Shown here: positions 12,098 to 23,922 of the stretch, one piece after another
Numbering within the stretch: position 1 is the first letter of the stretch
Layout of the letters: each line of letters begins with the position of its first letter
From: Avena insularis
Lineage: Eukaryota; Streptophyta; Magnoliopsida; Poales; Poaceae
Length of the DNA: 64,000 bases
Direction: 5' to 3'
NCBI GenBank assembly: GCA_023614405.1
Contig: CM042685.1
Coordinates: 237,563,661 to 237,627,660 of the forward strand
Translations under genes and position numbers: made by a program
The notes under the pieces: generated by a model
What the model was told of the DNA's origin: nothing
The model's input: only the letters and a program-made list of their open reading frames with translations
Database searches by the model: none

Positions 12098-14449
12098 TGA
12101 AAGGATAGAGATGTCGCCTAGAGGGAGGTGAATAGGCAATTTCAAAACTATTATGGTTTTGGCTTGATAGAATGCGGAATTAAACTAACGTTTATTTTAC
12201 AAGCACAAAACCTAAATACACTAGGTTCAACTAAGTGCACCAACAACAAAATAAGCTAAGAAAGATAGCATAAAATATGCCACAAGTGATAAGCAAGATA
12301 TAAGTACTTCAATCTCGATGGCTATCACAAGGAAAGTAAGATCGGATATAGAGATAACCGAGGCACGCGGAGACAAAGATGTATTCTCGTGTTCACCACC
12401 TTTGGGAAGGGGGATACGTCATGTTGGAGAGGTGTGAGGTTCCACGAAGGATTCCTCACGCGCCACAAAGTCTCACCTTCTTCTCCGAGTCTATCCCACG
12501 AAGGAATAGGTCCTTTCCTTATGGCTAGCTTTTCCTCCACTCTGGAGATGGCAAGCTCCACAACCACTTCACAAGCTCCACGAAGGAGAAGCCCGGGTCT
12601 CTTCACAATATTCCACGAAGAGAACACCACGGCACCAACCTCCAAGCCAACTAGGAGGTCACCCTCCAAGAGTAACAAGCTCATGGTCTCTCACTCGAAC
12701 AAATCAAAATGGAGAGCTCAACGCTTATGCAAGAATGCAAAGCAAGAACACCAAGGGTGCTCAAATCCTCCACTCTCAAATCCCACCAAAGAAACAAGTG
12801 CTAGGGAGGAATTAGGGAGGAAGAACAATGGTGGAAATCAACAAATGACTCCAAGATCTAGATCCAATGGGTTCCCCTCACTTAGAGGAGGAATTGATTG
12901 GTGGGGATTGTAGATCTAGATATCCTCTTCCAAAGCCCTCAAAAAGATGCAAGAATCATAGGAGGGAAGGGAGAGGAAGAAAGCTCAAAGGGGTCAACAA
13001 CGGTGGTCAAAAACGTGCTCAAGAGCCTTAGAACTTTGGGGAAGAAGCTCTCCTTTTATACCCCTTCAAGGGGGATGACCGTTGGAGGCAAAACATGTTG
13101 GACGGACACGTTCCGACGGCGAAACCGGCGCCGCCGGATCAGCCGCCAGAATTTCCGGTCAAAACCGGAAGTTCCGGCAAAAACCGAAACAGCATACTGG
13201 ACCGTTTTTCGGCAATTTGCCGGAAATTTCCAGCGGTCGCCGGAAATTCCGGCCACAGGCCCGTTCCCGCCGGAACAAAACAGGGCACACGAAAACGGCG
13301 ATAACTTTTGCGTCCAGACTCCGATTTCGATGATCTTGGGCTTGTTTTGACGAGGAAAACAAGCCATATAATATGGTGCAGAGAAACATCATAGTACAAA
13401 ATAGGAGAATAGAACCAAATAAAGAAAGGTAAGAAGCCTCCCTATAAAAAGAACCGATAAAACCTTCAAACTCGAAAACGCCATAGAAGATGCATACGAA
13501 TTCCGTTTTCGATGAACTTGGGCTTGTTGAATAGCTAGAAACAAGCTCAAGAACCTCACATGGAGAAACACCAAGAAGCAACAAAATAGGAAGATGCAAA
13601 GTATGCAAAGGATTGAGCTTCCTATGACGATGTGATCAAGTTACCCAACCGAAAGCCCCTCTTAATAGTGTGGCTATGTATCCTATAACCCGGTCTCCCA
13701 ATAACCACCTTGAGACCGGTAAAAGGAAAACCTAGAAAGGCCATACCTTTGCATTGTGCATCCCGCTTGATCTTGATGACAACACTTCAATCTCCATCCA
13801 AGTCGGAATGCATCACTTGATCGTTGTTGCTTCGTGAAGACTTCTAATTTGCTCCCCCATACACCACTATTGGATAGCTTCATTAATACATGTCTTCACA
13901 TGTCCATTATCACCAATATGGACGGCGAGTTTCAAGCAAATGATCTTCTCGAGATGCTTATCTTGAACTTGCCCTTCTCAACCATACCACAAGATCCATG
14001 TGGTACATTCTTTATGCTTCATGTGTTGACCAACTTGAAATCACTCTTCAGTCTTTGTATAGGTCAACCATGTATCTTCTCATGCTCCATCTCAATATCT
14101 TGAGGTACATAAAGAACTCTTAATTTGATTACATGCTCTAAATCTTAGTCAATCATAGCTCAACTAATGAGGCTATCATGACACCGTCTTAGAGCCATAT
14201 CTTGAATTCTTCTATTGAAATCACACTCTCAAGATCTTGATCATATCATATTATTCTCTTCAACTCGATGATCTTGATGCCAATACTCAAGGTATATCTT
14301 TATCTTCATGGCATCCATACTTGAATCCAACACATAGACTATAAGCATGACCTATGGAATATTCCTTCATATAAAACTTAGTGAAAACGTTAGTCCATAG
14401 GGATTGTCATTAATCACCAAAACCACACATAGGGGCAATTACTCTTTCA
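12098..14449 (-). repeat. 5' LTR of the gag-only copia element
   Basis: The longer LTR copy (2352 bases) with TGAAAG/CTTTCA termini. It contains a GC-rich stretch of CCGGAA-like repeats (about 13090-13270) and two diverged copies of a motif around CTTGGGCTTGTT (near 13334 and 13518). Long ORFs on both strands here are compositional. A minus-strand TATAAAAGG box is at 13052-13060. Similarity to the other LTR continues past 14449 to about 14590. Confidence 0.85.
13052..13060 (-). promoter_or_regulatory. TATA box in the 5' LTR of the gag-only copia element
   Basis: TATAAAAGG on the minus strand, conserved in position with 5657-5664, pointing toward gag. Confidence 0.6.
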
Positions 14450-14596
14450 ATCTCCCCCATTTTGGTAATTGATGACAATCACAATAAGAGGGTTTATATA
14501 ATGAATATTAGAAACAAGTACGCAACTTATCCGAGAATAAGTTGTGTACAAGAGGTTGCATTTGATATGGTCAAGTAACACAAAGCTACTAATGGT

Positions 14597-14678
14597 CATC
14601 GAGTTGCAAATATCTCATTGCAAATATTTCCATGCAAAATCACTTGTTGTCATCGAACACCAAAAAGGGGGAGATTGA
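14597..14678 (+). pseudogene. 3' remainder of the interrupted extra ORF of the outer copia element
   Basis: Directly after the gag-only element the frame of 3898-4704 continues without a stop through the polypurine tract and ends at TGA 14676-14678. The continuity supports this as the true insertion point. The junction is not written out here. Confidence 0.55.
14662..14675 (+). promoter_or_regulatory. Polypurine tract of the outer copia element
   Basis: AAAAAGGGGGAGAT immediately before the TGAAAGGAC start of the 3' LTR. Confidence 0.85.
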
Positions 14679-14836
14679 AAGGACATTCACTGTCTTAATC
14701 TATTTTGGTGTTCGTTAACAACTCGTAGATCATTTTACAATATGCTAGTGTCTATAGGTTGATATAATGAAAATTGAAAAGGACTTTGACCTCTGGAAGT
14801 ATCCCTGCAAAATATACATGTTTTTGGGAACTCCAG

Positions 14837-15186
14837 ACCGGAGTCTCCGGTCTGACTAGACCGGAGTCTCCTATGTGGTCCGGAGTTTCCCCGTGAGTCT
14901 CCGAAGGGGCTTCAGAAATCAGCCCAGGACCTTATGTATGGGGGTTCAGAGATCAACTAGAGACGGTCCGGAGTCTCCGGTGCAAACACTCAGACCAGAG
15001 TCTCCCGTGTGGCTAGACCGGAGTCTCCGGTATGCAGGGGTCCGGATACTTTGAAGAGTTTCCACAGGAGATGTTCCTAGGGCCGCTGGGACGTACTAGA
15101 TGGTGGTCCGGAGCTCATTCCGGAGATTGGCCAAAGTCTCCGGTGTAGACCGGAGTCTCCGGTCTGCAGTCTGGAGTCTCCGGTCT
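14837..15186. repeat. Dense cluster of near-palindromic ACCGGAGTCTCCGGT units in the LTR
   Basis: About a dozen full or degenerate units lie in about 350 bases (for example at 14837, 14859, 14967, 15018, 15147 and 15168), ending about 45 bases upstream of the LTR TATA box. The unit is palindromic except at the centre. Confidence 0.85.
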
Positions 15187-15231
15187 GATAAGTCACCCAA
15201 CGGTTAGAAAACGGTTCAGTGGGTGGAGGCC

Positions 15232-15240
15232 TATAAATAG
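15232..15240 (+). promoter_or_regulatory. TATA box of the outer copia 3' LTR
   Basis: TATAAATAG in the context GGCCTATAAATAGGGG, a strong plant core promoter match, just downstream of the repeat cluster. Confidence 0.7.
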
Positions 15241-15822
15241 GGGACCTCATCCCCTTCCTCCAGCTGCTCGACCCACTCATGAACTCCAACACCATTTGAG
15301 CCACCAAATCAACAAGATCGCTTCATCCAACCATCCAAAGCCATTCATCTTTGGAGAATCGAAGGAGGAGGCCTTGATCTATAGCTTCACCAAGAGAGAT
15401 CTTCATTTCCCTCTCATTCACTTGAGGGCCCCCTTGCTCTAGTGTTTCTTTGAAAACCCTAGCTTTTGATTTGGTTCTTACAAGCTTGTCTTTGATTGTT
15501 TGACAACTTGCTTGTATTCGGGAGCCTCCAATTAGGTTGTGGATGTGTGCCTTGAACTTGTTGTAAAGGTGTCGGATTCCACCTTGAAGGTTGCCGATAT
15601 AATGGAAGAGGTGAATCGAACCCTTTGGGGTGAGGTTCATCAGAGAACAAGGGAGGCCTCTCGTGGCATTGGTGGTTTGAAACCACCCCCTCTCCAAATC
15701 TAGATGTACTTCCCCTCAAAAGGAAGAAACTACGGGAAACAAACTCTTGTGTCTCCGTGTGCTCCTCTTTGGTTACTTCTATCTTTTACCGCACTTTACT
15801 TATCTTGTTCTTGCTTAGTGTA

Positions 15823-18800
15823 TGTCATGCCCCGGAAAATATTCCGAAATAAAATTGCGTGTTAATTTCTTTTTTGCATCATCAAGACATCATCATGCAT
15901 ATTAATTGCCAAAACTATTTTCTAAATCCTATGTTGTTTTCTAAATATCCCCTTATCTATTTCAAATTGAAGTCTCGGTCTTTTCCAAATATTTTGTTTT
16001 GTCCAAAAATCATTTACCAAAGTTTATAAAATAAAAATAAAGAAATATAGAGTAAAACTATTTTTAGGGGAGGCCCCCAGCCACCAGGCCCAAAGCCCAG
16101 CAGCCAGGAGCCTACCACCCCAAGCTAACCCTAACCCTAATCCTACCACGACCCAGACCTACCCTAGCCGCCACTTCCACCAAAATCCCACTGCCTCCGC
16201 CACTCCTTGACACCCGCGCAGCCGCACCCCTGGCCCACCTCGCGTCGGACACGCTACTCCCGGTCAACCCCCTCCCCACCTCCCTCTCGTAACGCTTCTC
16301 ACGCTCCAATCGCAACCCCCGCTCGATCTCCCGGCCCCCCCACGCGGCGTGTACCGCACCCCACCTCTGCCGCAATCCCCGTCACTCCTTCCTCCGCCTC
16401 GATGCCCACTGCCACCATGGGATTCTCCTCGACCCCCACCCCTCATGTCTTGGTCCCGCAACCCCCTCGTCTCTCGCATCTCACCAGATCCGCTCCCAAC
16501 CTCTTCTCCCTGATGGCGCACCTCTACCCGGTCGACGTCCTCCCTCTCTCCTGCTCCTCGCTGTCTGCCTCCCGCCAGCCCATCGCCGCGGCTCTCGCCT
16601 TCCCGCGTGTGGCCGCTCGAGCTCCTGCCCGGCCACGTCGTCACCGGCGCCCAGAACTCAGCGTCCACGGCCCCCGTTCTCCCCGCAACCGAGCACCTCG
16701 CCTCTGCTCCGCGGCTCCCGCCTGTCGCCCCTACTCGATCTCGCCCGGCCTCCTCTGCGGATGCCATGACGCCGCCCCTGGTCCTCGTCTGCAAGCCCGG
16801 TCCCGCTATGTCCGTTCCTCGCTGGAGCCCGCAGAGATCATCTATCCTGCAGCGTTGCGTGCGTGTCTCTATATCACCGTCGCCTCCCCGTCCAACCGCC
16901 TCTCCCCGTGCGTCTGCAAGCCGCCAACGGCCGCGTGCGCTCGGCGCCCTTGCGAGTTCCCTGCAACGCAGCTGCGTGGCCAGCATCCAAGGCAGCCTCG
17001 AGGCCACACCCTGGTGTTCCGCGTGTGGAGGTCGGATGAACGTCATGCATAGTGGAGTTTGCAGGTAGTTTGTTTTCCATGGCCATCATGTGTCACCACC
17101 TGCGTATGAGGGTCTGGTCCTCTGAAGCATCTTCCGTGGCAAACCCTATCGTGATGTCGCCATGATCTTCCAAGGACAGAGCGACATCAAGTTCTACCCC
17201 GACAAGTTGCACAAGACCCTTGAACCCGCCACCCTCGAAACATCAAGATCTACTACACGGAGCATTTGTCCGAGGCCGCGAACCCGCAAGAACTTCATCA
17301 TAGAATGCGAAGACCTCGTTCTTGGACCGAAGGCCCTGAGCTCTCCTTCACGGATCCGATGGTCGGAGCCCCGAAGACAGATCCCAGCGAGACTGAACCC
17401 GGACCCCCTCGAAACCCAAGATCGTCGAACCCATGTGTGACCCCTTCCCGATACGCTATTTGATAAATATAATATAACTTGTGCATATTAAATTATCCAT
17501 GCTTGCATACATATGTTATTGTTCGGGTTACATGTTGTTTCATCTACTAAATAAATATGGAATATATGGGAGTGTTATTTGCCTTGTCCCGGTTCCATTT
17601 AATACCGAGTAGCGAACCAATGCCATGATTTATCTTGTTAAGTCAACATTTAAATTGCGGGGTAGCTAAATAACTTGAACCTTCTATTTAAATATCAGAA
17701 TCCTGATTCCGCTTAATATTGCTTAGATAGACCGCATATGTCCATGCCATGCATCATATCATAACATGCCGGATCTTCCGCCCTAGTATTAAATAGTGCA
17801 TTCGGTGTTCCTTTCTAGTGCTTTGCTTCTTCTCGGATAGGCCGTCGGGTTGGTGCGAGTTACGACAAGACTTCGGTCACCGACTTTGTCTCGCAGGCGA
17901 GCATTCTCCCCCTTCTACCTATTTTGCTTTTATAGTCTTTACTTCCTTCCTTTGATCTATTGCTATCCTTATTATCGATGCTTTAGTACTATCCTTTTAT
18001 TTACCTGCTCCACTATATTGCCTTGGTTATCCTATTGCCTTGTTTGACTAGCTAGTCTTGTCCTCGCAAGTCGTAGGCATGCTTAGTATTGCTCTCATAT
18101 AGGTGGAACATGATACTTGGATATTGATGGTGATAAGATAATTAAATTGGTGATGTTGGTTTTGGTTATGGTTTCACCTAATGATAAGGCCCCGGCAGGG
18201 ACCACCTTTCGGAACTGCTTGAGACGACCTAGCACCCGTTCGTTCTATGATACCAGTTCTGAGTTGATCGCGCTAACAAAACATGGGGGCCTCTGGGATC
18301 CCTCCTCAACTACCGGCGTTATTCATATATCCAGAGGGTTACAGAATTGGTTTTCCATTTGGTGCATACGCATAATATGTCCTCGGACATGGGTTGAGTT
18401 GTGATATGATTTTGGTGGACTGCCATGGCTTGCATTGCATAAAATTGGGATATCATGTTGGAGGTGGGATGGAGCTCTACAAGTTATCTTCCGATCATCG
18501 TCCGACCATAGACTCAAACGCTGTGCCACCTGGAGAATCAGCTGTATCTCTTGTGTGGGTAAAACACAGTAGGTGATGCCTCTGGATATGCGCATAGTTA
18601 TGGGACAGTTCTTGTTGTGAGATTCAGATGGCATGCGTGATATGTTGCCTGATGGGTTGAGCATGCGTTTGGGTACAGTAGTGCACCCCTGCAGGGTAAA
18701 TATTTTCGAGAAGCCGTGTGTCCACGGTTATGGACGCCTCAGGAGTACAGTGTCATGATCATAGACAATGCCACTAATGTTTTGCTCTAATTAGCCTTAT

Positions 18801-19470
18801 AAACTAAACACCTGCTTAACTAAAATTGCCACCGTGTGTTCCGCAAGAGGACTTCCTCGACTAGTCTTCGAGGGGGAAATCTTCAGATGGGTTACGTTTG
18901 GTGTTATATTATGCTATCGTATAGTGCTCTCTTATCTCACTCTAATATCCGAAGTTGTAGTGTGTCTCTATAAGTTATATAGTGCAAGCTTTGTTGCCGC
19001 TGAGCCCACCATACCTATGTAGGCGAGGACCGCCGAATTCTAGTCTCGCTGTGTACTGGCCTCGGTACTGACCGCTCTTTTTCTATTTTCCTTTGCCCTT
19101 TGCCGGCACCCTTTTGGCTTGACAGATATGTGATTGACGATGTTAGCAAGGTTGTCCTTCGGGCTTGGCCTAGGCAGGGTTGGACACCGCTTGGTTATTC
19201 TTCAGGACTCTTAGTCCCATTTTGATCTTGTCCGTACTCGGATACTATACTCGCTTTCTCTTTGAATTGTATCAGTTGTATCCTTAACTTGTTGAGTCAT
19301 TGTTGTATATATAAGTTCTTGTGGACTCTGTTGTAAACTACTGTGATTTAACTGCTTGTAATTAAATCCCACCCATACGAAAGTGTTTGGTGGGCGTCTT
19401 TGAATCGCTTCTATGTGGGTTTTGGCGGGAAATGTTGAGATCTGCATAAACCCGATTCAGGGGCGTTACA
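15823..19470 (+). repeat. 5' LTR of the LARD-like element
   Basis: 3648 bases. The first 240 bases are AT-rich. A GC-rich block follows (about 16070-17440) that begins with telomere-like CCCTAA units at 16123-16141 and holds long ORFs on both strands that are not conserved in the partner LTR. The rest is ordinary. No protein family is recognised. Confidence 0.92.
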
Positions 19471-20256
19471 AGTGATATTAGAGCAAAGGTTTACGATATC
19501 CCACTGGTCCAGCCTGTAGGTTAACCTTGCCAACGGACGATGTCTAGTGTCAAAACTATTTTTCTATAAATCTGTTGGATAGATCTGATTAGCTCTGATT
19601 TTACTTCTTACCTCCATTCTTTCTCCTCTTATCTTTGCGTGTTTTGATCTGATCTCTTACCTTCTTCAAGTCCAGTATTTCTCCTGGTTGGGTCTTCCAT
19701 CGTACCTTTAGGTTTCTGCTTTTCTCCTTTTGTAACGGTACACCTACATCTGGATTTCATTCTACTTGATCCATCTTCAAATGTTTCCCGGTGTCCTGCA
19801 ACTTCTGCGATGACATCATCTATCTAAATATTTTGTTAATACCAATTTTCAAGATCTTCAGTCTGAATTCTAAGAGTCTTGTTGCACGATCCTTCTATTC
19901 GTGTACAGAGTAATGCTTTGGGTGCGGGATGCAGTAGCTACCATACCACTACTCTTATCATTCACTATTGTACATTGATTGGTGGAACCATGCAATTTTA
20001 CTCCTTCTACAGAAGTTAAAGATGGCCTTTATCTTTGATACTTTACTTCCGCCTTTGTCTATCCAGAGTGTTCTCTCGAAGAACGTGAGAAACAACCCTT
20101 TGTTGGTGGTGTCGACAATTTCAAGATGGAGCAACAATTCTTGTTAGTGGTGTCGCGACCATGAACCTGACGTAAGAAGATCTGATCATCAAACCCCCTC
20201 CCCCCGGTGTCTTTGCTTGGATCTCGGGACGAGATCCCTTGTTAGTGGTGTCGAGT
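19471..20256 (+). other. Internal region of the LARD-like element
   Basis: 786 bases with no gag or pol frame. It starts with GTGATATTAGAGC (19472-19484), three mismatches or fewer from the usual tRNA-Met site GTGGTATCAGAGC. A phrase TTGTTAGTGGTGTCG recurs near 20100, 20140 and 20240, the last just before the 3' LTR, where no convincing polypurine tract is visible. Confidence 0.8.
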
Positions 20257-23200
20257 TGTAATGCCCCATAAAATATTCCAAAATAAAATTGCGTGTTAAT
20301 TTCTTTTTCGCATCATCAAGACATCATCATGCATATAAATTGCCAAAACTATTTTCTAAAGACTATGTTGTTTTCTAAATATCCCCTTCTCTATTTCAAA
20401 TTGAAGTCTCGGTCTTTTCTGAATATTTTGTTTTGTCCGAAAATCATTTACCAAAGTTTTTAAAATAAAACTAAACAAATATAAAGTAAAACTATTTTTA
20501 GGGGAGGCCCCCAGCCGCCAGGCCCAAAGCCCAGCAGCCAGGAGCCTACCACCCCAACCTAACCCTAACCCTACCACAACCCAAACCTACCCTAGCCGCC
20601 ACTTCCACCAAATCCCATTGTCGCCGCCACTCCCTGGCACCTGCACGGCCGCACCCTTGGCCTACCTCGCGTCCGACACGCTACTCCCAGTCAACCCTCT
20701 CCCCACCTTCCTCTCGTAACGCTTCTCATGATCCAATCGCAAACTCCGCTCGATCTCTCGGCCCCACCCACGCGGCGTGTACCGCAACCCACCTCTGCCA
20801 CAATCCCTGTCGCTCCTTCCTCCGGCTCGATGCCCTCCGCTGCCGCGGGATTCTCCTTGACCTCCTCCCCGCATGTCTCGGTCCCGCAACCCCCGCCTCT
20901 CTCGCATCTCACCAGACCCGCGCCTAACCTCTTCTCCCTGATGGCGCACCTCTCCCCGGTCGCCGTCCTCCCTCTCTCTCGCTCCTCGTCGTCTGCCTCC
21001 CGCTAACCCGTCGCTGCGGCTCTCGCCTTCCCGCGCGCGGTTGCCCGAGCTCCTGCCCGGCCGCGTTGTCACCGACGCCCAGAACTCAACGTCTGCGGCC
21101 CCCGTTCTCCCTGCCACCGAGCACATCGCCTCTGCTCCATGGCTCCCGCATGTCTCCCCTGCTCGAGCCCGCTCGGCCTCCTCTGCGGACGCCATGACGT
21201 CGCCCCTGGTCCTCGTCTGCAAGCCCGGCCGCGCTATCTCCATTCCTCGCTAGAGCCCGCAGAGCTCCTCTATCCTGTAGTGCCGTGCGTGTGTCTCTAC
21301 GTCACCGTCGCCTCCCCGTCGAACCGCCTCTCCCCATGGGTCTGCAAGCCGCCACCGGCCGCGTGCGCTCGGCGCCCTTGCGAGGTCCCTGCAGCACAGC
21401 TGCGTGGCCAGCGTCCAAGGAAGCCTCGGACCACACCCTGGTGTTCCTCGCGTGGAGGCCGGATGAACATCATGCATAGTGGATTTGCAGGTCGTTTGTT
21501 TTCCACGGCCATCATGTGTCACCACCTGCGTATGAGGGTCTGTTCCTATGAAGCATCTTCCATGGCAAACCCTATCGTGATGTCGCCAAGATCTTCCAAG
21601 GACAGAGCGACACCAAATTCTACCCCGAAAAGTTGCACAAGACCCTTGAACCTGCCACCCTCGAAATGTCAAGATCTACTACACGGAGCATTTGTCTGAG
21701 GCTGCGAACCCGCAAGAACTTCATCATAGAATGCGAAGACCTCGTTCTCGGACCGAAGGTCCTGAGCTCTCCTTCACGGATCCGATGGTCGGAGCCCCGA
21801 AGACCGATCCCGGCGAGACCGAACCCGGACCCCCCTCGAAACGCAAGATCATCGAACCCATGTGTGACCCCTTCCCGATACCCTATTTTTATAAATATAA
21901 TATAACTTGTGCATATTAAATTATCCATGCTTGCATACATATATTATTGTTCGGGGTTACATGTTGATTCATCTACTAAATAAATATGGAATATATGGGA
22001 GTGTTATTTGCCTTGTCCCAGTTCCATTTAATACCGAGTAGCGAACCGATGCCATGATTTATCTTGTTAAGTCAACATTTAAATTGCGGGGTAGCTAAAT
22101 AACTTGAACCTTCTATTTAAATGTCGGAATCCCGATTCCGCTTAATATTGCTAAGATAGACCGCATATGGCCATACCATGCATCATATCATAACATGTCG
22201 GATCTTCCGCCCTAGTATTAAATAGTGCATTCGGTGTTTCTTTCTAGTGTTTTGCTTCTTCTCGGATAGGCCGTCGAGTTGGTGCGAGTTATGACAAGCC
22301 TTCGGTCACTGACTTTGTCTTACAGGCGAGCATTTTCCCTCTTCTACCTATTTTGCTTTTATAGTCTTTACTTCCTTCCTTTGATCTATTGCTATCCTTA
22401 CTATCGATGCTTTAATACCGTCCTTTTATTTACCCGCTGCACTATATTGCCTTGGTTATCCTATTGCCTTGTTTGACTAGCTAGTCTTGTCCTTGCGAGT
22501 CGTAGGCATACTTAGTATTGCTCTCATACATGTGGAACATGATACTTGGATATTGATGGTGATAAGATAATTAAATTGGTGATGTTGGTTTTGGTTATGG
22601 TTTCACCTAATGATAAGGCCCGGCAAGGACCACCTTTGGGAACTGCTTGAGCCGACCTAGGACCCGTTCGTTCTACGATACCAGTTCTGAGTTGATCTTG
22701 CTAACCAAACATGGGGGCCTCTGGGATCCCCCCTCAACTACCGGCGCTATTCATATATCCAGAGGGTTACAAAGTTGGTTTTCCATTTGGTGCATACGCA
22801 TAATATGTCCTCGGACATGGGTTGAGTTATGATATGATTTTGGTGGACTGCCATGGCTTGCATTGCATAAAATTTGGATATCGTGTCGAAGGTGGGATGG
22901 AGCTCCACAAGTTATCTTCCGATCATCGTCCGACCGTAGACTCAAACGCTGTGCCACCTGGAGAATCAGTTGTATCTCTCGTGTGGATAAAATACAGTAG
23001 GTGATGCCTCTGGATATGCGCGTAGTTATGGAACAGTTCTTGTTGTGAGATTCGGATGGCACGCGTGATAAGTTGCCTGATGGGTTGAGCATGCGTTTGG
23101 GTATAATAGTGCACCCCTGCAGGGTAAATCTTTTCGAGAAGCCGTGTGTCCACGGTTATGGACGCCTCAGGAGTATAGTGTCATGATCATAGACAACGCC

Positions 23201-23917
23201 ACTAATGTTTCGCTCTTTAATAATATGATTAGTAATTAGCCTTATCAACTAAACACCTGCTTAACTAAAATTGTCATCGTGTGTGTTCCGCAAGAGGACT
23301 TCCTCGACTGGTCTTCAAGGGGGAAATATTCGGATGGGTTATGTTTGGTGTTATATTATGCTATCGTATAGTGCTCTCTTATCTTGCTCTAATAGCCGAA
23401 GTTGTAGTGTGTCTCTATAAGTTATATAGTGCAAACTTTGCTGCCGCTGAGCCCACCGTACCTATGTAGGCACGGACCGCCAAATTTTAGTCTCGCCGTG
23501 TACTGGCCTTAGTACTGACCGCTCTCTTTCTGTTTTCCTTTGCCCTTTGCCGGCACCCTTTTGGCTTGACAGGTATGTGATTGACGACGTTAGCAAGGTT
23601 ACCCTTCCGGCTTGGCCTGGGAAGGGTTGGACACCGCTTGGTTATTCTTCAGGACTCTTAGTCCCATTTGGATCTTGTCTGTACTCGGATACTATTCTCG
23701 CTTTCTCTTTAAATTGTATCATTTGTATCCTTAACTCGTTGAGTCGTTATTGTATATATAAGTTCTTGTGGACTCTGTTGTAAACTACTGTGATGTAACT
23801 GCTTGTAATCAAATCCCACCCACACGAAAGTGTCTGGTGGACGTCTTTGAATCGCTTCTATGCGGGTTTTGGCGGGAAATGCGGAGATCTGCATAGACCC
23901 AATTCGGAGGCGTTACA
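20257..23917 (+). repeat. 3' LTR of the LARD-like element
   Basis: 3661 bases, collinear with 15823-19470 over its whole length, including the GC-rich block and the CCCTAA units (about 20561-20575). Confidence 0.92.
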
Positions 23918-23922
23918 GTGTA

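Larger units (their letters stand above)
4705..14596 (-). mobile_element. Gag-only (non-autonomous) Ty1/copia element inserted in the outer copia element
   Basis: Two LTRs in minus orientation (12098-14449 as 5' LTR, 4705-6428 as 3' LTR), a TGGTATCAGAGC primer-binding site next to the 5' LTR, gag coding sequence, and a polypurine tract next to the 3' LTR. About 3.3 kb between gag and the 3' LTR holds no recognisable protease, integrase, RT or RNase H. Both ends lie in the extra ORF of the host copia element. The possible target duplication is CATCA (4700-4704) against CATCG (14597-14601), one mismatch. By eye the first 225 bases of the LTRs differ at about 9 sites, so the insertion is not very recent. 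It would need enzymes from an autonomous relative to move. Confidence 0.85.
14676..15822 (+). repeat. 3' LTR of the outer copia element, first part
   Basis: It starts TGAAAGG after the polypurine tract, carries the CCGGAGTCTCCGG repeat cluster and a TATA box, and is cut at 15822 by the next insertion. It resumes at 23923 and ends CCTTTCA at 24081, giving about 1306 bases in all. The short ORFs here are not genes. Confidence 0.85.
15823..23917 (+). mobile_element. LARD-like LTR retrotransposon with very large LTRs and no coding internal region
   Basis: The two LTRs (15823-19470 and 20257-23917) flank only 786 bases. The element is bounded by a perfect 5-bp target duplication GTGTA (15818-15822 and 23918-23922). 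Termini are TGTCATGCCCC or TGTAATGCCCC and GGCGTTACA. A primer-binding-like site follows the first LTR. No gag or pol is present, so it must have been mobilised in trans. About 16 differences in the first 245 bases of the LTR pair, counted by eye, suggest an insertion a few million years old. Termini suggest gypsy, but without coding sequence the superfamily is uncertain. Confidence 0.92.

Noticed and set aside
13056..13608. Several overlapping frames rich in CCGGAA-type repeats
   Set aside because: Repeat composition inside an LTR, open in many frames at once.
14837..15186. Regularly recurring CCGGAGTCTCCGG units considered as a CRISPR-like array
   Set aside because: Spacing is irregular, there are no unique spacers of constant size, no cas genes, and the context is a plant LTR.
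16123..16141. CCCTAA units considered as a telomere or telomere scar
   Set aside because: Only two or three units, found at the same place in both LTRs, so they are part of the element.
16207..17052. Long overlapping frames on both strands (281 and 260 codons)
   Set aside because: They lie in the GC-rich block of an LTR, and the matching part of the partner LTR is broken up; open frames on both strands at once reflect base composition.
20662..21699. Frames of 186-193 codons in the second large LTR
   Set aside because: Same GC-rich LTR block as 16070-17440, not conserved in frame between copies, no domain.
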